From positions 682,001 through 746,000 of the forward strand of contig NZ_CP049239.1 in assembly GCF_015679985.1 (NCBI RefSeq): a DNA stretch of 64,000 nucleotides, given 5' to 3'. Within the stretch, counting starts at the first letter, position 1. Every line of letters starts with the position of its first letter. The position numbers and the translations under genes are program-made. The DNA comes from Campylobacter concisus (GTDB taxonomy: Bacteria; Campylobacterota; Campylobacteria; Campylobacterales; Campylobacteraceae). The notes beneath the pieces were generated by a model. It did no database searches and was not told the origin of the DNA. It saw only the letters and a program-made list of their open reading frames with translations. Positions 28,629 to 38,517 of the stretch are shown piece by piece.

Positions 28629-29950
28629 GTGAAACTATCGTAGCCCTTGCCACAGCTTATGGCATCGGCTCAGTTTCTATCGTAAGGCTTAGCGGCAAGG
28701 ACGCCCTAGCTATCTCTTTAAAACTCCTTAAACTTTCAAATTTAGAGCCAAGATACGCAAAACTAGCCAAAATATACTCCCTTGATGATGAAATTTTAGA
28801 CGAAGGCATCGTTATATATTTTAAAGCTCCAGCAAGCTTTACAGGCGAGGATATCGTCGAATTTCAAACTCATGGTGGCGTGATGGTGAGCGAGAGAATT
28901 TTAAACGAGTTAATAAAGGCTGGTGCGAGGCTTGCTATGCCAGGCGAGTTTAGTAAGCGAGCATTTTTAAATGGCAAGATGGATCTAGCTAAGGCTGAGG
29001 CTATGCAAGGGCTCATCACTTCAAAAAGCGAGATCGCTGCTAAAATTTTGACTCGCCAGATGCAAGGCGATCTTAGTAAATTTGTAGGAGAGATCAGAAG
29101 CGAAGTTGTAAAAACTCTTGCCTTTGTTGAGACAATGATTGATTATGCTGATGATGATCTGCCTACAAATTTGCTAGAGCAGATCAAGCAGATGCTTTTA
29201 AAAAATAGCGAGAAGCTAGAGCGCATAGCCACACTTAGCGAGCAAAGAAGAGGACTGATAGATGGCTTTAAGATCGCTATCGTTGGTAAGCCAAATGTTG
29301 GCAAAAGCTCTACCTTAAACTCATTTTTGGCATACGAGAGGGCGATCGTTAGTGACGAAGCTGGCACTACTAGGGACAGGATAGAAGAAAATTTTAAGAT
29401 CGGCTCACATCTAGTTCGTATAATAGATACCGCTGGCATCAGAAAAGATGCTGGGAAGATCGAGCAAATCGGTATAAACTATTCTATTTCTGCCATAAAC
29501 GAAGCTGACATTATCCTGGCTGTCTTTGATGGCTCAAACCCAAGCGATGAGCAAGACAAAGATATAATTAGGCTCGTTTCTAGCTCAAACAAAAAAGCCT
29601 TTTTTATCTTAAACAAAAGCGATCTGGCGTTTAAATTTGACATAGAGCTAGAGGGTGCTATCAAAATTTCAGCAAAAAATGATACGAGTGTAGTTTTAAA
29701 AGAGCTTGAGGAATATCTCAAGACGCAAGACACCGACGAGATCATGCTAAGCTCAAACCGCCAAATTTTAAGCTGCAAAGAGGCGAGCGAGGCTTTAAAA
29801 AGAGCGTTTTTGAGGCTTAGTGAAGAGGAGCTAGAAATTTTTGCTTATGAGCTAAATAGTGCGATAAAGGCGCTTGCAAGCATCACAAAGCCATTTGAGA
29901 GAAGTGAAATTTTAGACGAGATGTTTAGCCATTTTTGTTTAGGAAAATGA
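28625..29950 (+). CDS. mnmE: tRNA uridine-5-carboxymethylaminomethyl GTPase MnmE
   Basis: Works with MnmG to modify U34 of certain tRNAs. The 441-residue product shows the N-terminal tetrahydrofolate-binding domain, the G1 P-loop GKPNVGKSS (~222), DTAG G3 (DTAGIRKD), G4 NKSD and the C-terminal FCLGK, whose Cys is the family's catalytic tail. The C-terminal motif is intact. It is the last gene of the yidC-jag-mnmE chain. Confidence 0.97.
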   Translation: MSETIVALATAYGIGSVSIVRLSGKDALAISLKLLKLSNLEPRYAKLAKIYSLDDEILDEGIVIYFKAPASFTGEDIVEFQTHGGVMVSERILNELIKAGARLAMPGEFSKRAFLNGKMDLAKAEAMQGLITSKSEIAAKILTRQMQGDLSKFVGEIRSEVVKTLAFVETMIDYADDDLPTNLLEQIKQMLLKNSEKLERIATLSEQRRGLIDGFKIAIVGKPNVGKSSTLNSFLAYERAIVSDEAGTTRDRIEENFKIGSHLVRIIDTAGIRKDAGKIEQIGINYSISAINEADIILAVFDGSNPSDEQDKDIIRLVSSSNKKAFFILNKSDLAFKFDIELEGAIKISAKNDTSVVLKELEEYLKTQDTDEIMLSSNRQILSCKEASEALKRAFLRLSEEELEIFAYELNSAIKALASITKPFERSEILDEMFSHFCLGK

Positions 29951-29992
29951 TAGTTTTTTTGGTTAAAATTTTCGTTTTCTAAAGGAGATACA

Positions 29993-30582
29993 ATGAAAAT
30001 TTTACTTATAAATGGTGGTAAAAAATTTGCCCATTCAGATGGCAGGCTCAATCAAACACTTCACGATCTTGCAAGCGAAAAACTCGCAAAAATGGGTCAC
30101 GAGATAAAGCAAACCGCAATAGATCATGGCTATGATATAGAGGCTGAAGTCGAGAAATTTCTATGGATGGACGCAGTAGTTTGGCAGATGCCAGCTTGGT
30201 GGATGGGTGAGCCTTGGATAGCGAAAAAATATATCGACGAGGTCTTTACTGCAGGTCATGGCAAGCTTTATACTAGCGATGGCAGACACAGGGTCGATCC
30301 AACTATAAAAACTACGGCAAGGGCGGCTTACTAAATGAGAAGAAATTTATGCTAAGCCTTACTTGGAATGCCCCAGCTGAGGCATTTAGCGATCCAAATG
30401 AGTTTTTTGATGCGCGCGGGATCGATGGGGTTTACTTTCATTTTAGAAAGGCAAATGAGTTTTTGGGCATGAAGCCGCTTCCATATTTTGTCTGCTACGA
30501 TGTCATCAAGATGCCAGATGTGCCAAGAGATCTAAAAGAGTATGAAGCGCATCTTGAAAAAGTTTTTAAAAATACAAAATAG
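29993..30582 (+). pseudogene. mdaB: MdaB-like NADPH:quinone reductase gene with one frameshift
   Basis: Flavodoxin-fold quinone reductase (MdaB/modulator of drug activity B). The N-terminal frame (29993-30334) ends in a shifted tail after SDGRHRVDPTIK. The C-terminal frame (from about 30312, annotated start 30349) carries LSLTWNAPAEAF, the family's next conserved block. Adding one A to the A5 run at 30307-30311 restores NYGKGGLLNEKKFMLSLTW and gives an intact protein of about 196 residues. AAAGGAG precedes the ATG. It is either a disrupted gene or a one-base sequencing omission. Confidence 0.85.
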
Positions 30583-30617
30583 AAATTTAAATTAGAAACA
30601 AAACCGCAAATATAAAT

Positions 30618-30672
30618 AAAAGTGGCAATAAAATAGCTACGAGCTAGTTTTGAAAATTTTGCCACTTTTTAT
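30618..30672 (+). terminator. Long imperfect hairpin after mdaB
   Basis: AAAAGTGGCAA (30618-30628) pairs with TTGCCACTTTT (30659-30669), and an inner TAGCT/AGCTA stem extends the structure; T-rich sequence follows. The rest of the 272-nt gap before purL shows no gene. Confidence 0.5.
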
Positions 30673-30854
30673 TACTATGCTAGCAAAAATAAAGCACTGG
30701 TATAAATTTTAAAAATGCTAATATAAAAAGGCCTTATCAAAGTAGGCAAATTTCTCTCAATAATGCTTTATTCTGCTAAATTTCAAAAGGCTTTTTAGTA
30801 ACTTTTTATAAGCAAGATTGTAAAATGGCTTAAAATTCTTAAAAGGTTACATCA

Positions 30855-33044
30855 ATGGATAAAGCTACCATACAAGCACATAAAATCAGCGACGAAGAGT
30901 ATGAAGAGATCTTAAAAATTTTAGGACGTGAGCCAAATTTACTAGAGCTTGGCATATTTTCAGCGATGTGGAGTGAGCACTGCAGCTATAAATCAAGTAA
31001 AAAATACCTAAACGGCTTTCCTACAAAAGCTCCTTGGGTCATCCAAGGACCTGGTGAAAATGCTGGCGTCATCGACGTTGGCGACGGGGTTGCAGCTGTG
31101 TTTAAGATGGAGAGTCACAACCACCCAAGCTTTATCGAGCCGTTTCAGGGCGCTGCAACTGGCGTTGGTGGAATTTTAAGAGATGTCTTTACGATGGGCG
31201 CAAGAGTTGTTGCGAACATGAACTCACTTCGTTTTGGCGAGATAAGAGGCGAGGGCGAGCTAGCTAAAAAGCATAGATATCTGCTAAAAGGAAGTGTCGC
31301 TGGCATCGGACACTATGGCAACTGCATGGGTATCCCAACGATCGGCGGCGAAACTACATTTGATCCTAGCTTTAATGGCAATATCCTAATCAACGCTTTC
31401 GCGCTTGGACTTTGTAAAAGTGATGAAATTTTCTATGGCAAGGCTGAAGGCGTGGGCAATCCAGTCATTTACGTGGGCTCAAAGACTGGCAGAGACGGAC
31501 TTGGCGGTGCTGTTATGGCGAGCGATAGCTTTAACGATGAAAATAAATCACTTCGCCCAACGGTGCAAGTAGGCGACCCATTTGCTGAGAAGCTACTTAT
31601 GGAAGCTTGCTTGGAGCTCTTTAAAAAAGACTACATCATCGGCATCCAAGATATGGGTGCAGCAGGACTTACAAGCTCTAGCTTTGAGATGGCTGGCAGA
31701 AGCGGCAGTGGTATGAAGATGTATTTAGAGCGCGTGCCGATGCGCGAAGTTGGTATGACGCCTTATGAGCTAATGCTAAGCGAGTCTCAAGAGCGTATGC
31801 TAATATGCGCCAAAAAAGGCTATGAGCAAAAGGTACTTGAAATTTTTAGAAAGTGGGACCTTGACGCTGAGATCATCGGCGAGGTCACAAGTAGCGGCGT
31901 GATGCAGCTTTACTGGCATGGTGAGCTTGCAGGTGAAATCCCTATCGGCCCACTGAGCGAGGCAGCTCCAGTGCTTGATCGTCCAGTCGCACGTCCAAAA
32001 TACCTTGATGAGATAGCAAATTTACAAATTCCAAATAATGTTGATAACAAAACCGCATTTTTCAAGCTTTTAAAAGAGCCAGAGGTGCTAAATAAAAGCT
32101 TTATCTATGACCAATACGACGCAAATATCCAGACAAATACGATAAAACAGCCAGGTTGCTTGGGCGCTGCAAGTATCAGAGTAAAAGGCACTAAAAAGGC
32201 CGTCTCTATGGCTGCTCAGTGCGATCCTAGAGCAAATTTCGTTGATCCAAAAGTTGGCGCTGCAAGAGCAGTTGCTGCAGCTGGTAGAAAGGTAGCGATG
32301 AGCGGTGCTGTGCCACTTGCGATAACTGACTGCTTAAACTACGGCAACCCGCAAAATCCAGAGGTTATGTGGCAGTTCAAAGAGGGCTGCGAGGGCATAA
32401 AAGAGGCTTGCCGTGAGCTAAATACGCCAGTTGTGAGCGGTAATGTGAGCCTTTATAACGACACTGACGGCGTTAGCGTCTATCCAACGCCGGCCATCGT
32501 CACGGTTGGTGTAAATGAAGATGCAAATTTAAACCTAAAAAGCACATTTTTAAGCGAGGGTAGGGCGATTTACTTGCTTGGCGAGACAAGCGGAGAATTT
32601 GCAGCTTCGCTTTACGCAAAGGCGCTATATAACGTGGTTGGCGGTAAGTTAAAAGAGGTTGATTATAAAGCTGAGCGAGCCCTTTGGGAGCTAGTGATAG
32701 AGGCAAATAAAGAGCAAATTTTAGAGTTTGCAAATAGCGTAGGCGTAGGCGGTCTTGCTATCACGCTGGCAAAAATGGCTAGCATCTCAAACATCGGTGT
32801 AAAATGTGAAGTTAAATTTAAAGAGCCAAATTTCATCTTTGATGAGAGCTTTTCAAGAGCAGTCGTAGGAGTGAAAGACGAGACTAAATTTGAAGCGCTT
32901 GCGGCTAAATTTGGTGTGAAATTTGAAAAGATCGGCGTTAGTGGTGGCAGAAGATTTAAACTAAATGATATCGATGGGAGTGTGGATGAGATAAGAGAAA
33001 TTTATCTAAATGAGTTTGCAAAAATCGTTAGAAAAGAGGATTAA
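30855..33044 (+). CDS. purL: Phosphoribosylformylglycinamidine synthase, PurL subunit
   Basis: Fourth step of purine synthesis. At 729 residues this is the small PurL that works with separate PurQ and PurS. Motifs: [10 protein letters not shown] near residue 40, the MESHNHPS segment, the GDP/ATP-binding region, and [11 protein letters not shown]. It is 3 nt upstream of the SDH-protease-like gene; C. jejuni has purL near the DnaJ-like and purH genes as here. Confidence 0.96.
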   Translation: MDKATIQAHKISDEEYEEILKILGREPNLLELGIFSAMWSEHCSYKSSKKYLNGFPTKAPWVIQGPGENAGVIDVGDGVAAVFKMESHNHPSFIEPFQGAATGVGGILRDVFTMGARVVANMNSLRFGEIRGEGELAKKHRYLLKGSVAGIGHYGNCMGIPTIGGETTFDPSFNGNILINAFALGLCKSDEIFYGKAEGVGNPVIYVGSKTGRDGLGGAVMASDSFNDENKSLRPTVQVGDPFAEKLLMEACLELFKKDYIIGIQDMGAAGLTSSSFEMAGRSGSGMKMYLERVPMREVGMTPYELMLSESQERMLICAKKGYEQKVLEIFRKWDLDAEIIGEVTSSGVMQLYWHGELAGEIPIGPLSEAAPVLDRPVARPKYLDEIANLQIPNNVDNKTAFFKLLKEPEVLNKSFIYDQYDANIQTNTIKQPGCLGAASIRVKGTKKAVSMAAQCDPRANFVDPKVGAARAVAAAGRKVAMSGAVPLAITDCLNYGNPQNPEVMWQFKEGCEGIKEACRELNTPVVSGNVSLYNDTDGVSVYPTPAIVTVGVNEDANLNLKSTFLSEGRAIYLLGETSGEFAASLYAKALYNVVGGKLKEVDYKAERALWELVIEANKEQILEFANSVGVGGLAITLAKMASISNIGVKCEVKFKEPNFIFDESFSRAVVGVKDETKFEALAAKFGVKFEKIGVSGGRRFKLNDIDGSVDEIREIYLNEFAKIVRKED

Positions 33045-33047
33045 GAA

Positions 33048-34109
33048 ATGGCTTTAAAAAAGAGTAAGGTCGCTGAGGCTGAAAATGAGCAAAAGGAAAC
33101 AGAACAAGTTGAAAAGCGAGGCGTAGCAAAACCGCCGGTGCTTTTTAGTAAGACACAAAATTTAATAAAATCGATCGAAAAAAGACTAAACGCTACTTTG
33201 ATAACTTACTATAATTCTAACGCTGGTAGCGTTTGCGGCAATGACGCGAGTGCTATGTATGAAATTTTAAAGGGCAAAAAGATAAATACTGCTTATCTTT
33301 TTATAAAAAGTGACGGCGGAAGCGGTATCGCCGCTCTTAGGATTATCACTACACTTAGAAATTACTGCAAAAATTTAATAGCCCTAATACCTGCAAACTG
33401 CGCCTCGGCTGCTACCATGATGGCACTTGGCGCAAATGAGATCGTCATGGGACCACTTGCCTATCTAACGCCTGTTGATACCTCACTCAAACACGAGCTT
33501 AGTCCGACAAATAAAGGCAATGAGCTTGTGAGCGTTTCGATGGACGAACTTAGTCGTGTGGTCAAGCTTTGGAAAGAGCAAGATAAAGATAGACCAAACG
33601 ACACAAACCCCTATAACTCACTTTATGAGTATATTCATCCGCTAGTTTTTGGTGCGGTTGACCGTGCTAGCTCGCTATCGCTTAAGATTTGCACCGAGCT
33701 TCTTAGGTATCATATCGAGGACGATAAAAAGATCGCAGAAATTTCTGAAAGGCTAAATGGCGACTATCCAGCTCATGAATATCCAATTCTCTTTAGAGAG
33801 GCGTACGAGATCGGCCTTCATGTAAAAAAGATGGATGATGATCTAAATGAAATGCTTCAGGAGCTAACGCTACTTTACTCTGAGATGGGTCAGCGAGCTT
33901 TTACTGACTATGATGAAAATAGCTACCATGATAACAATATCGCAAATATCATTGAAACAAATGGCAAGCAAATTTACTATCAGATAGACAAGGACTGGTT
34001 TTACCGTCCCGAAGAGCGTCGCTGGAATGTGATGAATGACGAGAGCTCTTGGCGTAAAAACGAGCTAGTAAATGGCAAAATAAAAAATACTATCTATCAC
34101 TTGTGGTAA
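33048..34109 (+). CDS. ClpP-fold serine protease homologue (SDH proteinase-like)
   Basis: A 353-residue protein of the ClpP/crotonase fold related to SppA and the serine dehydrogenase proteinase family. It shows the oxyanion-type loop SDGGSG (88-93) and the likely nucleophile Ser120 in ANCASAATMMALGA, then GPLAYLTPVD (Asp144). There is no signal peptide; the first ~30 residues are charged, so it is probably cytosolic. Proteins of this group are often found in uncharacterised operons. A TerB-DnaJ protein follows after 3 nt, suggesting a proteolysis or chaperone link. Substrate unknown. Confidence 0.75.
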   Translation: MALKKSKVAEAENEQKETEQVEKRGVAKPPVLFSKTQNLIKSIEKRLNATLITYYNSNAGSVCGNDASAMYEILKGKKINTAYLFIKSDGGSGIAALRIITTLRNYCKNLIALIPANCASAATMMALGANEIVMGPLAYLTPVDTSLKHELSPTNKGNELVSVSMDELSRVVKLWKEQDKDRPNDTNPYNSLYEYIHPLVFGAVDRASSLSLKICTELLRYHIEDDKKIAEISERLNGDYPAHEYPILFREAYEIGLHVKKMDDDLNEMLQELTLLYSEMGQRAFTDYDENSYHDNNIANIIETNGKQIYYQIDKDWFYRPEERRWNVMNDESSWRKNELVNGKIKNTIYHLW

Positions 34110-34112
34110 TTT

Positions 34113-34856
34113 ATGAATTTTATCTTTTACATTGTTCTTTTTGTCGCTTTTTATTTGCTTTTTTCTGTCTATAAAAGCGGCAATGCTTCACAAGGAAAAA
34201 GAGAAAATTTAGCCTTTGGTGAGGCTAAATTTCTTGTGGCATTGCTTGCAAAAGTAGCTAAAAGTGATGGCAGAGTCAGTGAGCTTGAGGCAAGGCTTGT
34301 TAGCCAAACGCTTGATGATTTGATTGCTATTACAAAAGGCGGTAAAGAGCTAAGAGATGAGCTAAAAAAGGTCTTTAACAAGCAAAAAGAAAATATAGAT
34401 AACGCCTATGAAACCGCTAGAAACTACAAGAGTGCTTTTAATCTAAACTACGATATATGCGTCGCTAGGCTCACATTTTTTCTAAATTTAGCCTATATCG
34501 ATAGAGAATTTAACAAAAGCGAACAAGATGTTATAAGAAATATCGCTTATGGATTTGGCATTGATAAAGAAACGCTTGATGAGATCATCTCAAAATTTGA
34601 TAGCTTTTATGGCTCAAGATTTGATACAAATCCCGATGAAATGGTCCAAGAAAAAGATGCTTTTGAGATTTTAGGACTTAGTAAAAATGCAAGTCTTGAA
34701 GAGATAAAAGCTCGTTACAAAGAGCTTGTAAGACAGTATCATCCCGACATTTTAATGGGCAGGGGAGAGAGTAAAGAGGTGATCGAGCGCTCAACTAAAA
34801 AGCTTCAGGAGATAAACGAGGCTTATGGACGATTAAAAGAGCAATTTGGAGTTTAG
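34113..34856 (+). CDS. Membrane-anchored TerB/DnaJ-domain protein
   Basis: A 247-residue protein with an N-terminal membrane helix (residues ~2-20), a TerB-like helical domain (LVALLAKVAKSDGRVSELEARL, about 45-150) and a C-terminal J domain with the Hsp70-stimulating HPD motif at 210-212. The layout resembles DjlA, an inner-membrane DnaK co-chaperone with the J domain facing the cytoplasm. It starts 3 nt after the SDH-like protease and ends at the next start. Confidence 0.85.
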   Translation: MNFIFYIVLFVAFYLLFSVYKSGNASQGKRENLAFGEAKFLVALLAKVAKSDGRVSELEARLVSQTLDDLIAITKGGKELRDELKKVFNKQKENIDNAYETARNYKSAFNLNYDICVARLTFFLNLAYIDREFNKSEQDVIRNIAYGFGIDKETLDEIISKFDSFYGSRFDTNPDEMVQEKDAFEILGLSKNASLEEIKARYKELVRQYHPDILMGRGESKEVIERSTKKLQEINEAYGRLKEQFGV

Positions 34857-35429
34857 ATGAAGAAATTTATTATTTTGCTGCTAGCGGTGGCTGGCTTTTG
34901 TAATGATTTTAAAGTGGTAAATGTCGATGGAAAAGAGATAAAATTTAAGCTTACACAAAGTGAGCTTTATCGAGATCAAAGGTTAGTTATCAGCAACTAC
35001 GATGTTAAAGATAGTAATGTGAGAATAATATTTGTCGACAAAGATGGCAACAAGAGCGACATTATGTCAGTTCAAGCAAAAAAATTAAATGAAATTAGTG
35101 AGTATATATTTTCGTATGATCGCGGTATAAAGGTGATGAAATTTAGCTCGAAAAAGCAGATATGCGAGGCGCTTGAGAAAGAGGAGCCTGTAAATTTAAG
35201 CGTATTAGATGCGAGATATTTTGATGGCAATCAAATTTCAAGCTATGCCTTTAGCGTTGATATTGTTGGTCAAAAGCGTGAAAACTTTGTAGAGAGAAAA
35301 GACTATTATATAGATGCAGCTGCAAATGTTATGGTTACGCTAGAAGCCTTATCGATAAAGAATATCGCAAAGGATATAAAAATGGGGCAGCTTCTGCTTG
35401 TAAAAGGTATGTGTTTAACAAAAAGATAA
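34857..35429 (+). CDS. Hypothetical exported protein
   Basis: A 190-residue protein with a plausible short signal peptide (MKKFIILLLAVAGFC) and no lipobox of standard form. The mature part is beta-rich and unrecognised. It begins directly after the TerB-DnaJ gene stop (TAG-ATG) and ends 21 nt before purH, so it belongs to the same transcript. Function unknown; it may be a periplasmic partner. Confidence 0.6.
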   Translation: MKKFIILLLAVAGFCNDFKVVNVDGKEIKFKLTQSELYRDQRLVISNYDVKDSNVRIIFVDKDGNKSDIMSVQAKKLNEISEYIFSYDRGIKVMKFSSKKQICEALEKEEPVNLSVLDARYFDGNQISSYAFSVDIVGQKRENFVERKDYYIDAAANVMVTLEALSIKNIAKDIKMGQLLLVKGMCLTKR

Positions 35430-35450
35430 AAATTTAATAAAGGAGAAAAA

Positions 35451-36983
35451 ATGAGAGCGTTGCTTAGTGTTAGCGATAAAGAGGGCATTGTAGAGTTTGC
35501 AAAGGGGCTAGAAGAGCTTGGCTGGCAGATACTTTCAACTGGTGGCACATTTAAGCTTTTAAAAGAAAATGGTGTCAAAGCAACTGAAGTTAGCGAATTT
35601 ACGGCATCGCCTGAGATGTTCGAGGGCAGGGTAAAGACGCTTCATCCAAAGATACATGGCGGCATCTTGCACAAACGTGACGATGCTACGCACGTGGCTC
35701 AGGCAAAAGAGCATGGCATCGAGGGTATCGACCTAGTTTGCGTAAATTTATATCCTTTTAAAGAGACTACCATCAGGACTGATGACTTTGCCGAGATCAT
35801 CGAAAATATCGATATCGGTGGCCCAGCCATGGTAAGAAGTGCAGCTAAAAATTTTAAAGACGTGCTTATCGTTACAAGCGTGCTTGATTATGATGAAATT
35901 TTAAAGCGCCTAAGAGAAAAAAGTGATGATTTTGAGTTTAGAAGATCGCTGATGATAAAGGCATATGAACACACAGCGGCTTATGATAGCATGATCGCAA
36001 ACTATATGAATGATAGATTTAATGGCGGTTTTGGCGATGCTAGATTTATCGTGGGAAGCAAGGTTTTTGACACCAGATATGGCGAAAATCCACACCAAAA
36101 AGGCGCACTTTATGAGTTTGATTATTTCTTCACAAACAACTTTAGAGCCCTAAAAGGCGAGGCAAGTTTCAATAATATGACCGATATAAATGGCGCATTG
36201 ATGCTTGCAACTAGCTTTGATGACGCGCCAGCTGTGGCTATCATCAAGCACGCTAATCCTTGCGGTTTTGCGGTAAAAGATAATTTGCTTGAGAGCTACG
36301 AAGCTGCACTAAAATGCGATCCGATCTCAGCTTACGGCGGTGTGGTTGCAATAAATGGCACACTTGATGAGAAGCTAGCTAAAAAGATAAATGAAATTTA
36401 TGTTGAGGTAATAATTGCTGCAAATGTTGATGAAGCCGCGCTTAAGGTCTTTGAGAGTAAAAAACGCATCAAAATTTTCACTCAAGACAATAAATTTTTA
36501 GTTCGCTCAAATGATAAATTTGACTTTAAGCACGTTGATGGTGGATTTGTATTTCAAGAAAGAGACTATGTAAAAGACGAAGAGCTTGAAAATATGAAGC
36601 AAATGAGCAAGAAATTTGCAACTGGTAGCGAGCTAAAGGATGCTCAGATCGCGTGGAAAGTGGCTGCGCTAACGAAGAGCAACTGCGTAGTTTATGTAAA
36701 AGATGGCGCAATGGTAGCTATTGGCATGGGTATGACAAGCCGCGTTGATGCTGCTCGTGCAGCCGTAGCAAAGGCAAAAGAACTAAAGATCGATCTAAGC
36801 GGTTGCGTACTTGCAAGTGAGGCGTTCTTTCCGTTTAGAGATAGTATCGATATCGCTAGTAAGGTCGGCGTAAAATGTGTCATCGAGCCAGGTGGCAGCA
36901 TTAGAGATGATGAGGTGATAGAGGCTGCCGATGAGCATGGCATGTCGCTATACTTTACTGGCGTTAGACACTTTTTACACTAA
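35451..36983 (+). CDS. purH: Bifunctional AICAR transformylase/IMP cyclohydrolase
   Basis: Performs the last two steps of IMP synthesis. The 510-residue protein begins with the MGS-like cyclohydrolase domain ([25 protein letters not shown]) and continues into the AICARFT domain ([34 protein letters not shown]). A hairpin terminator follows. AAAGGAG stands before the ATG. Confidence 0.97.
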   Translation: MRALLSVSDKEGIVEFAKGLEELGWQILSTGGTFKLLKENGVKATEVSEFTASPEMFEGRVKTLHPKIHGGILHKRDDATHVAQAKEHGIEGIDLVCVNLYPFKETTIRTDDFAEIIENIDIGGPAMVRSAAKNFKDVLIVTSVLDYDEILKRLREKSDDFEFRRSLMIKAYEHTAAYDSMIANYMNDRFNGGFGDARFIVGSKVFDTRYGENPHQKGALYEFDYFFTNNFRALKGEASFNNMTDINGALMLATSFDDAPAVAIIKHANPCGFAVKDNLLESYEAALKCDPISAYGGVVAINGTLDEKLAKKINEIYVEVIIAANVDEAALKVFESKKRIKIFTQDNKFLVRSNDKFDFKHVDGGFVFQERDYVKDEELENMKQMSKKFATGSELKDAQIAWKVAALTKSNCVVYVKDGAMVAIGMGMTSRVDAARAAVAKAKELKIDLSGCVLASEAFFPFRDSIDIASKVGVKCVIEPGGSIRDDEVIEAADEHGMSLYFTGVRHFLH

Positions 36984-36988
36984 AATTT

Positions 36989-37010
36989 AGGGGCACTTGC
37001 CCCTTTCTTC
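36989..37010 (+). terminator. Rho-independent terminator of the purL-purH operon
   Basis: AGGGGC-ACTT-GCCCCT (36989-37004) followed by TTCTTC. It starts six bases after the purH stop. Confidence 0.8.
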
Positions 37011-37033
37011 ACACTTTATAACTTTAATTTTCG

Positions 37034-37039
37034 TATAAT
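37034..37039 (+). promoter_or_regulatory. Probable -10 box for msrAB
   Basis: TATAAT 24 nt before the msrAB ATG and just after the purH terminator; AT-rich upstream sequence in place of a clear -35. Confidence 0.55.
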
Positions 37040-37063
37040 CTTTCAAAAACGAAAGGAGATAGA

Positions 37064-38104
37064 ATGAAAAATATCTTAAAATTTATCTTAATGGCGGCAG
37101 TGTTTTTTGGTCTAAATTTGGTGGCAAAAGACGAGCTTATAAAGGAGCAGACGATGGCAGGGCAAAATTTAAAAGAAATTTATCTAGCAGGTGGTTGCTT
37201 TTGGGGTATGCAGGGATATTTTAAAAAGATATTTGGCGTAGTGGATACAAAGGTAGGCTACGCAAATGGCAAAAGCGAAAATACTAGCTACCGCGAGCTT
37301 CATGAGAGCGATCATGCTGAAACGCTTTATGTAAAATACGACGAAAATAGAGTCGCTTTGGCTGAAATTTTGGCTCACTTTTTTAGAGTGATCGACCCGA
37401 CATCGCTAAATAAACAAGGCAATGACGTCGGTAGGCAGTATAGAAGCGGAATTTACTATGTGAGCGAAAGTGATCTACCAACGATAGAGAGCTTTATGAA
37501 AATAGAGCAAAAGAAATTTAAAGATAAGATCGTGGTTGAGGTGACGCCACTTAAAAATTTCGTCTTAGGTGAGGAGTATCATCAAGATTATCTTGATAAA
37601 AATCCTTTTGGATATTGTCACATTGACCTAGGTTTAGCCGATAAACCGCTTTACGATGAGGCGAAATTTAAGCCGCTTAGTAAAGATGAGCTAAAGAAAA
37701 ATTTAAGTAGCGAGCAGTATGCCGTGACGCAAGAAGCTGCAACTGAGAGGCCATTTAGCAGTGAGTATGATAAATTTGATCAAAAAGGCATTTATGTAGA
37801 TATAACGAGTGGAAAGCCACTTTTCTCAAGTGCAGATAAATTTGATGCAGGATGTGGCTGGCCAAGCTTTACAAAGCCTATAACGACAACAGCTCTTTCA
37901 TATAAGGAGGACAACTCGTTTATGATGAAAAGGGTTGAGGTGAGGTCACAAAACAGCGACGCGCACCTTGGTCATGTCTTTGATGACGGACCAAGCGATA
38001 AGGGCGGGCTAAGATATTGCATAAACGGTGCGAGCCTTAAATTTATACCGCTTGAAGATATGGCAAGGCTGGGATACGAGGAATTTATACCTTATGTAAA
38101 ATAG
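37064..38104 (+). CDS. msrAB: Exported fused methionine sulfoxide reductase MsrAB
   Basis: Repairs both S- and R-methionine sulfoxides. The 346-residue protein has a signal peptide (residues 1-21), an MsrA domain with catalytic Cys45 in GGCFWG, and an MsrB domain with GCGWPSF and catalytic Cys319 in [10 protein letters not shown]. No zinc CxxC pairs are seen in MsrB. The signal places it in the periplasm, where it would need a reducing partner not visible here. AAAGGAGA precedes the ATG. Confidence 0.95.
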   Translation: MKNILKFILMAAVFFGLNLVAKDELIKEQTMAGQNLKEIYLAGGCFWGMQGYFKKIFGVVDTKVGYANGKSENTSYRELHESDHAETLYVKYDENRVALAEILAHFFRVIDPTSLNKQGNDVGRQYRSGIYYVSESDLPTIESFMKIEQKKFKDKIVVEVTPLKNFVLGEEYHQDYLDKNPFGYCHIDLGLADKPLYDEAKFKPLSKDELKKNLSSEQYAVTQEAATERPFSSEYDKFDQKGIYVDITSGKPLFSSADKFDAGCGWPSFTKPITTTALSYKEDNSFMMKRVEVRSQNSDAHLGHVFDDGPSDKGGLRYCINGASLKFIPLEDMARLGYEEFIPYVK

Positions 38105-38147
38105 CTTTTGTTGAAGCAAATCAATAGTTTAAAAAGTTTAATCAGAG

Positions 38148-38153
38148 TATAAT
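38148..38153 (+). promoter_or_regulatory. Probable -10 box for the DUF2249 cluster
   Basis: TATAAT 24 nt before the ATG at 38178, in the gap after msrAB; suggests that the following three genes are a separate transcript. Confidence 0.5.
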
Positions 38154-38177
38154 TCTCCAAAATTAAAAGGAGAAAAA

Positions 38178-38516
38178 ATGAGTGATTTTTTTAAAAATGC
38201 GGAGCAGTTTAATGTCGATGGTGCAACCGTGCCATTTTATAAATTTAATGAAAATGGTGTAAATTTTGTTGGCTTTGACTCACGTCCTTGCGTGCCGCCA
38301 GAGCCAATGGTCAATGCATTAATCGCTATTAAATTTGCTGATAAAAACACAAAAATTATGATGCTAAATCATAAATTTCCAGCTGGTCTTATACCAAAGA
38401 TAGATAAGAGCTTTGATATAGAGCGTGAAGATATAGATGGTGGGGCTGTAAAGATGATTTTTAGCCTAAAAGACGGTGCAAACATAGAAGACGTAGATAC
38501 GAGTCTTTGCCACTAA
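38178..38516 (+). CDS. DUF2249-like small protein
   Basis: A 112-residue cytosolic protein. Residues ~33-75 (DSRPCVPPEPMVNALIAI) match the 'D-x-R-x-x-x-P-P-E-P' motif of the TusA-like DUF2249 domain, including a Cys two residues before the P-P. It begins a three-gene unit with a polytopic membrane protein and a DUF59 protein. DUF2249 proteins elsewhere accompany nitric-oxide and denitrification genes, so a redox or Fe-S role is inferred. AAAGGAG stands before the start. Confidence 0.6.
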   Translation: MSDFFKNAEQFNVDGATVPFYKFNENGVNFVGFDSRPCVPPEPMVNALIAIKFADKNTKIMMLNHKFPAGLIPKIDKSFDIEREDIDGGAVKMIFSLKDGANIEDVDTSLCH

Positions 38517-38517
38517 G

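Noticed and set aside
30583..30854. Possible tRNA or small RNA gene between mdaB and purL
   Set aside because: Only the terminator-like hairpin is seen; no cloverleaf or T-loop sequence.
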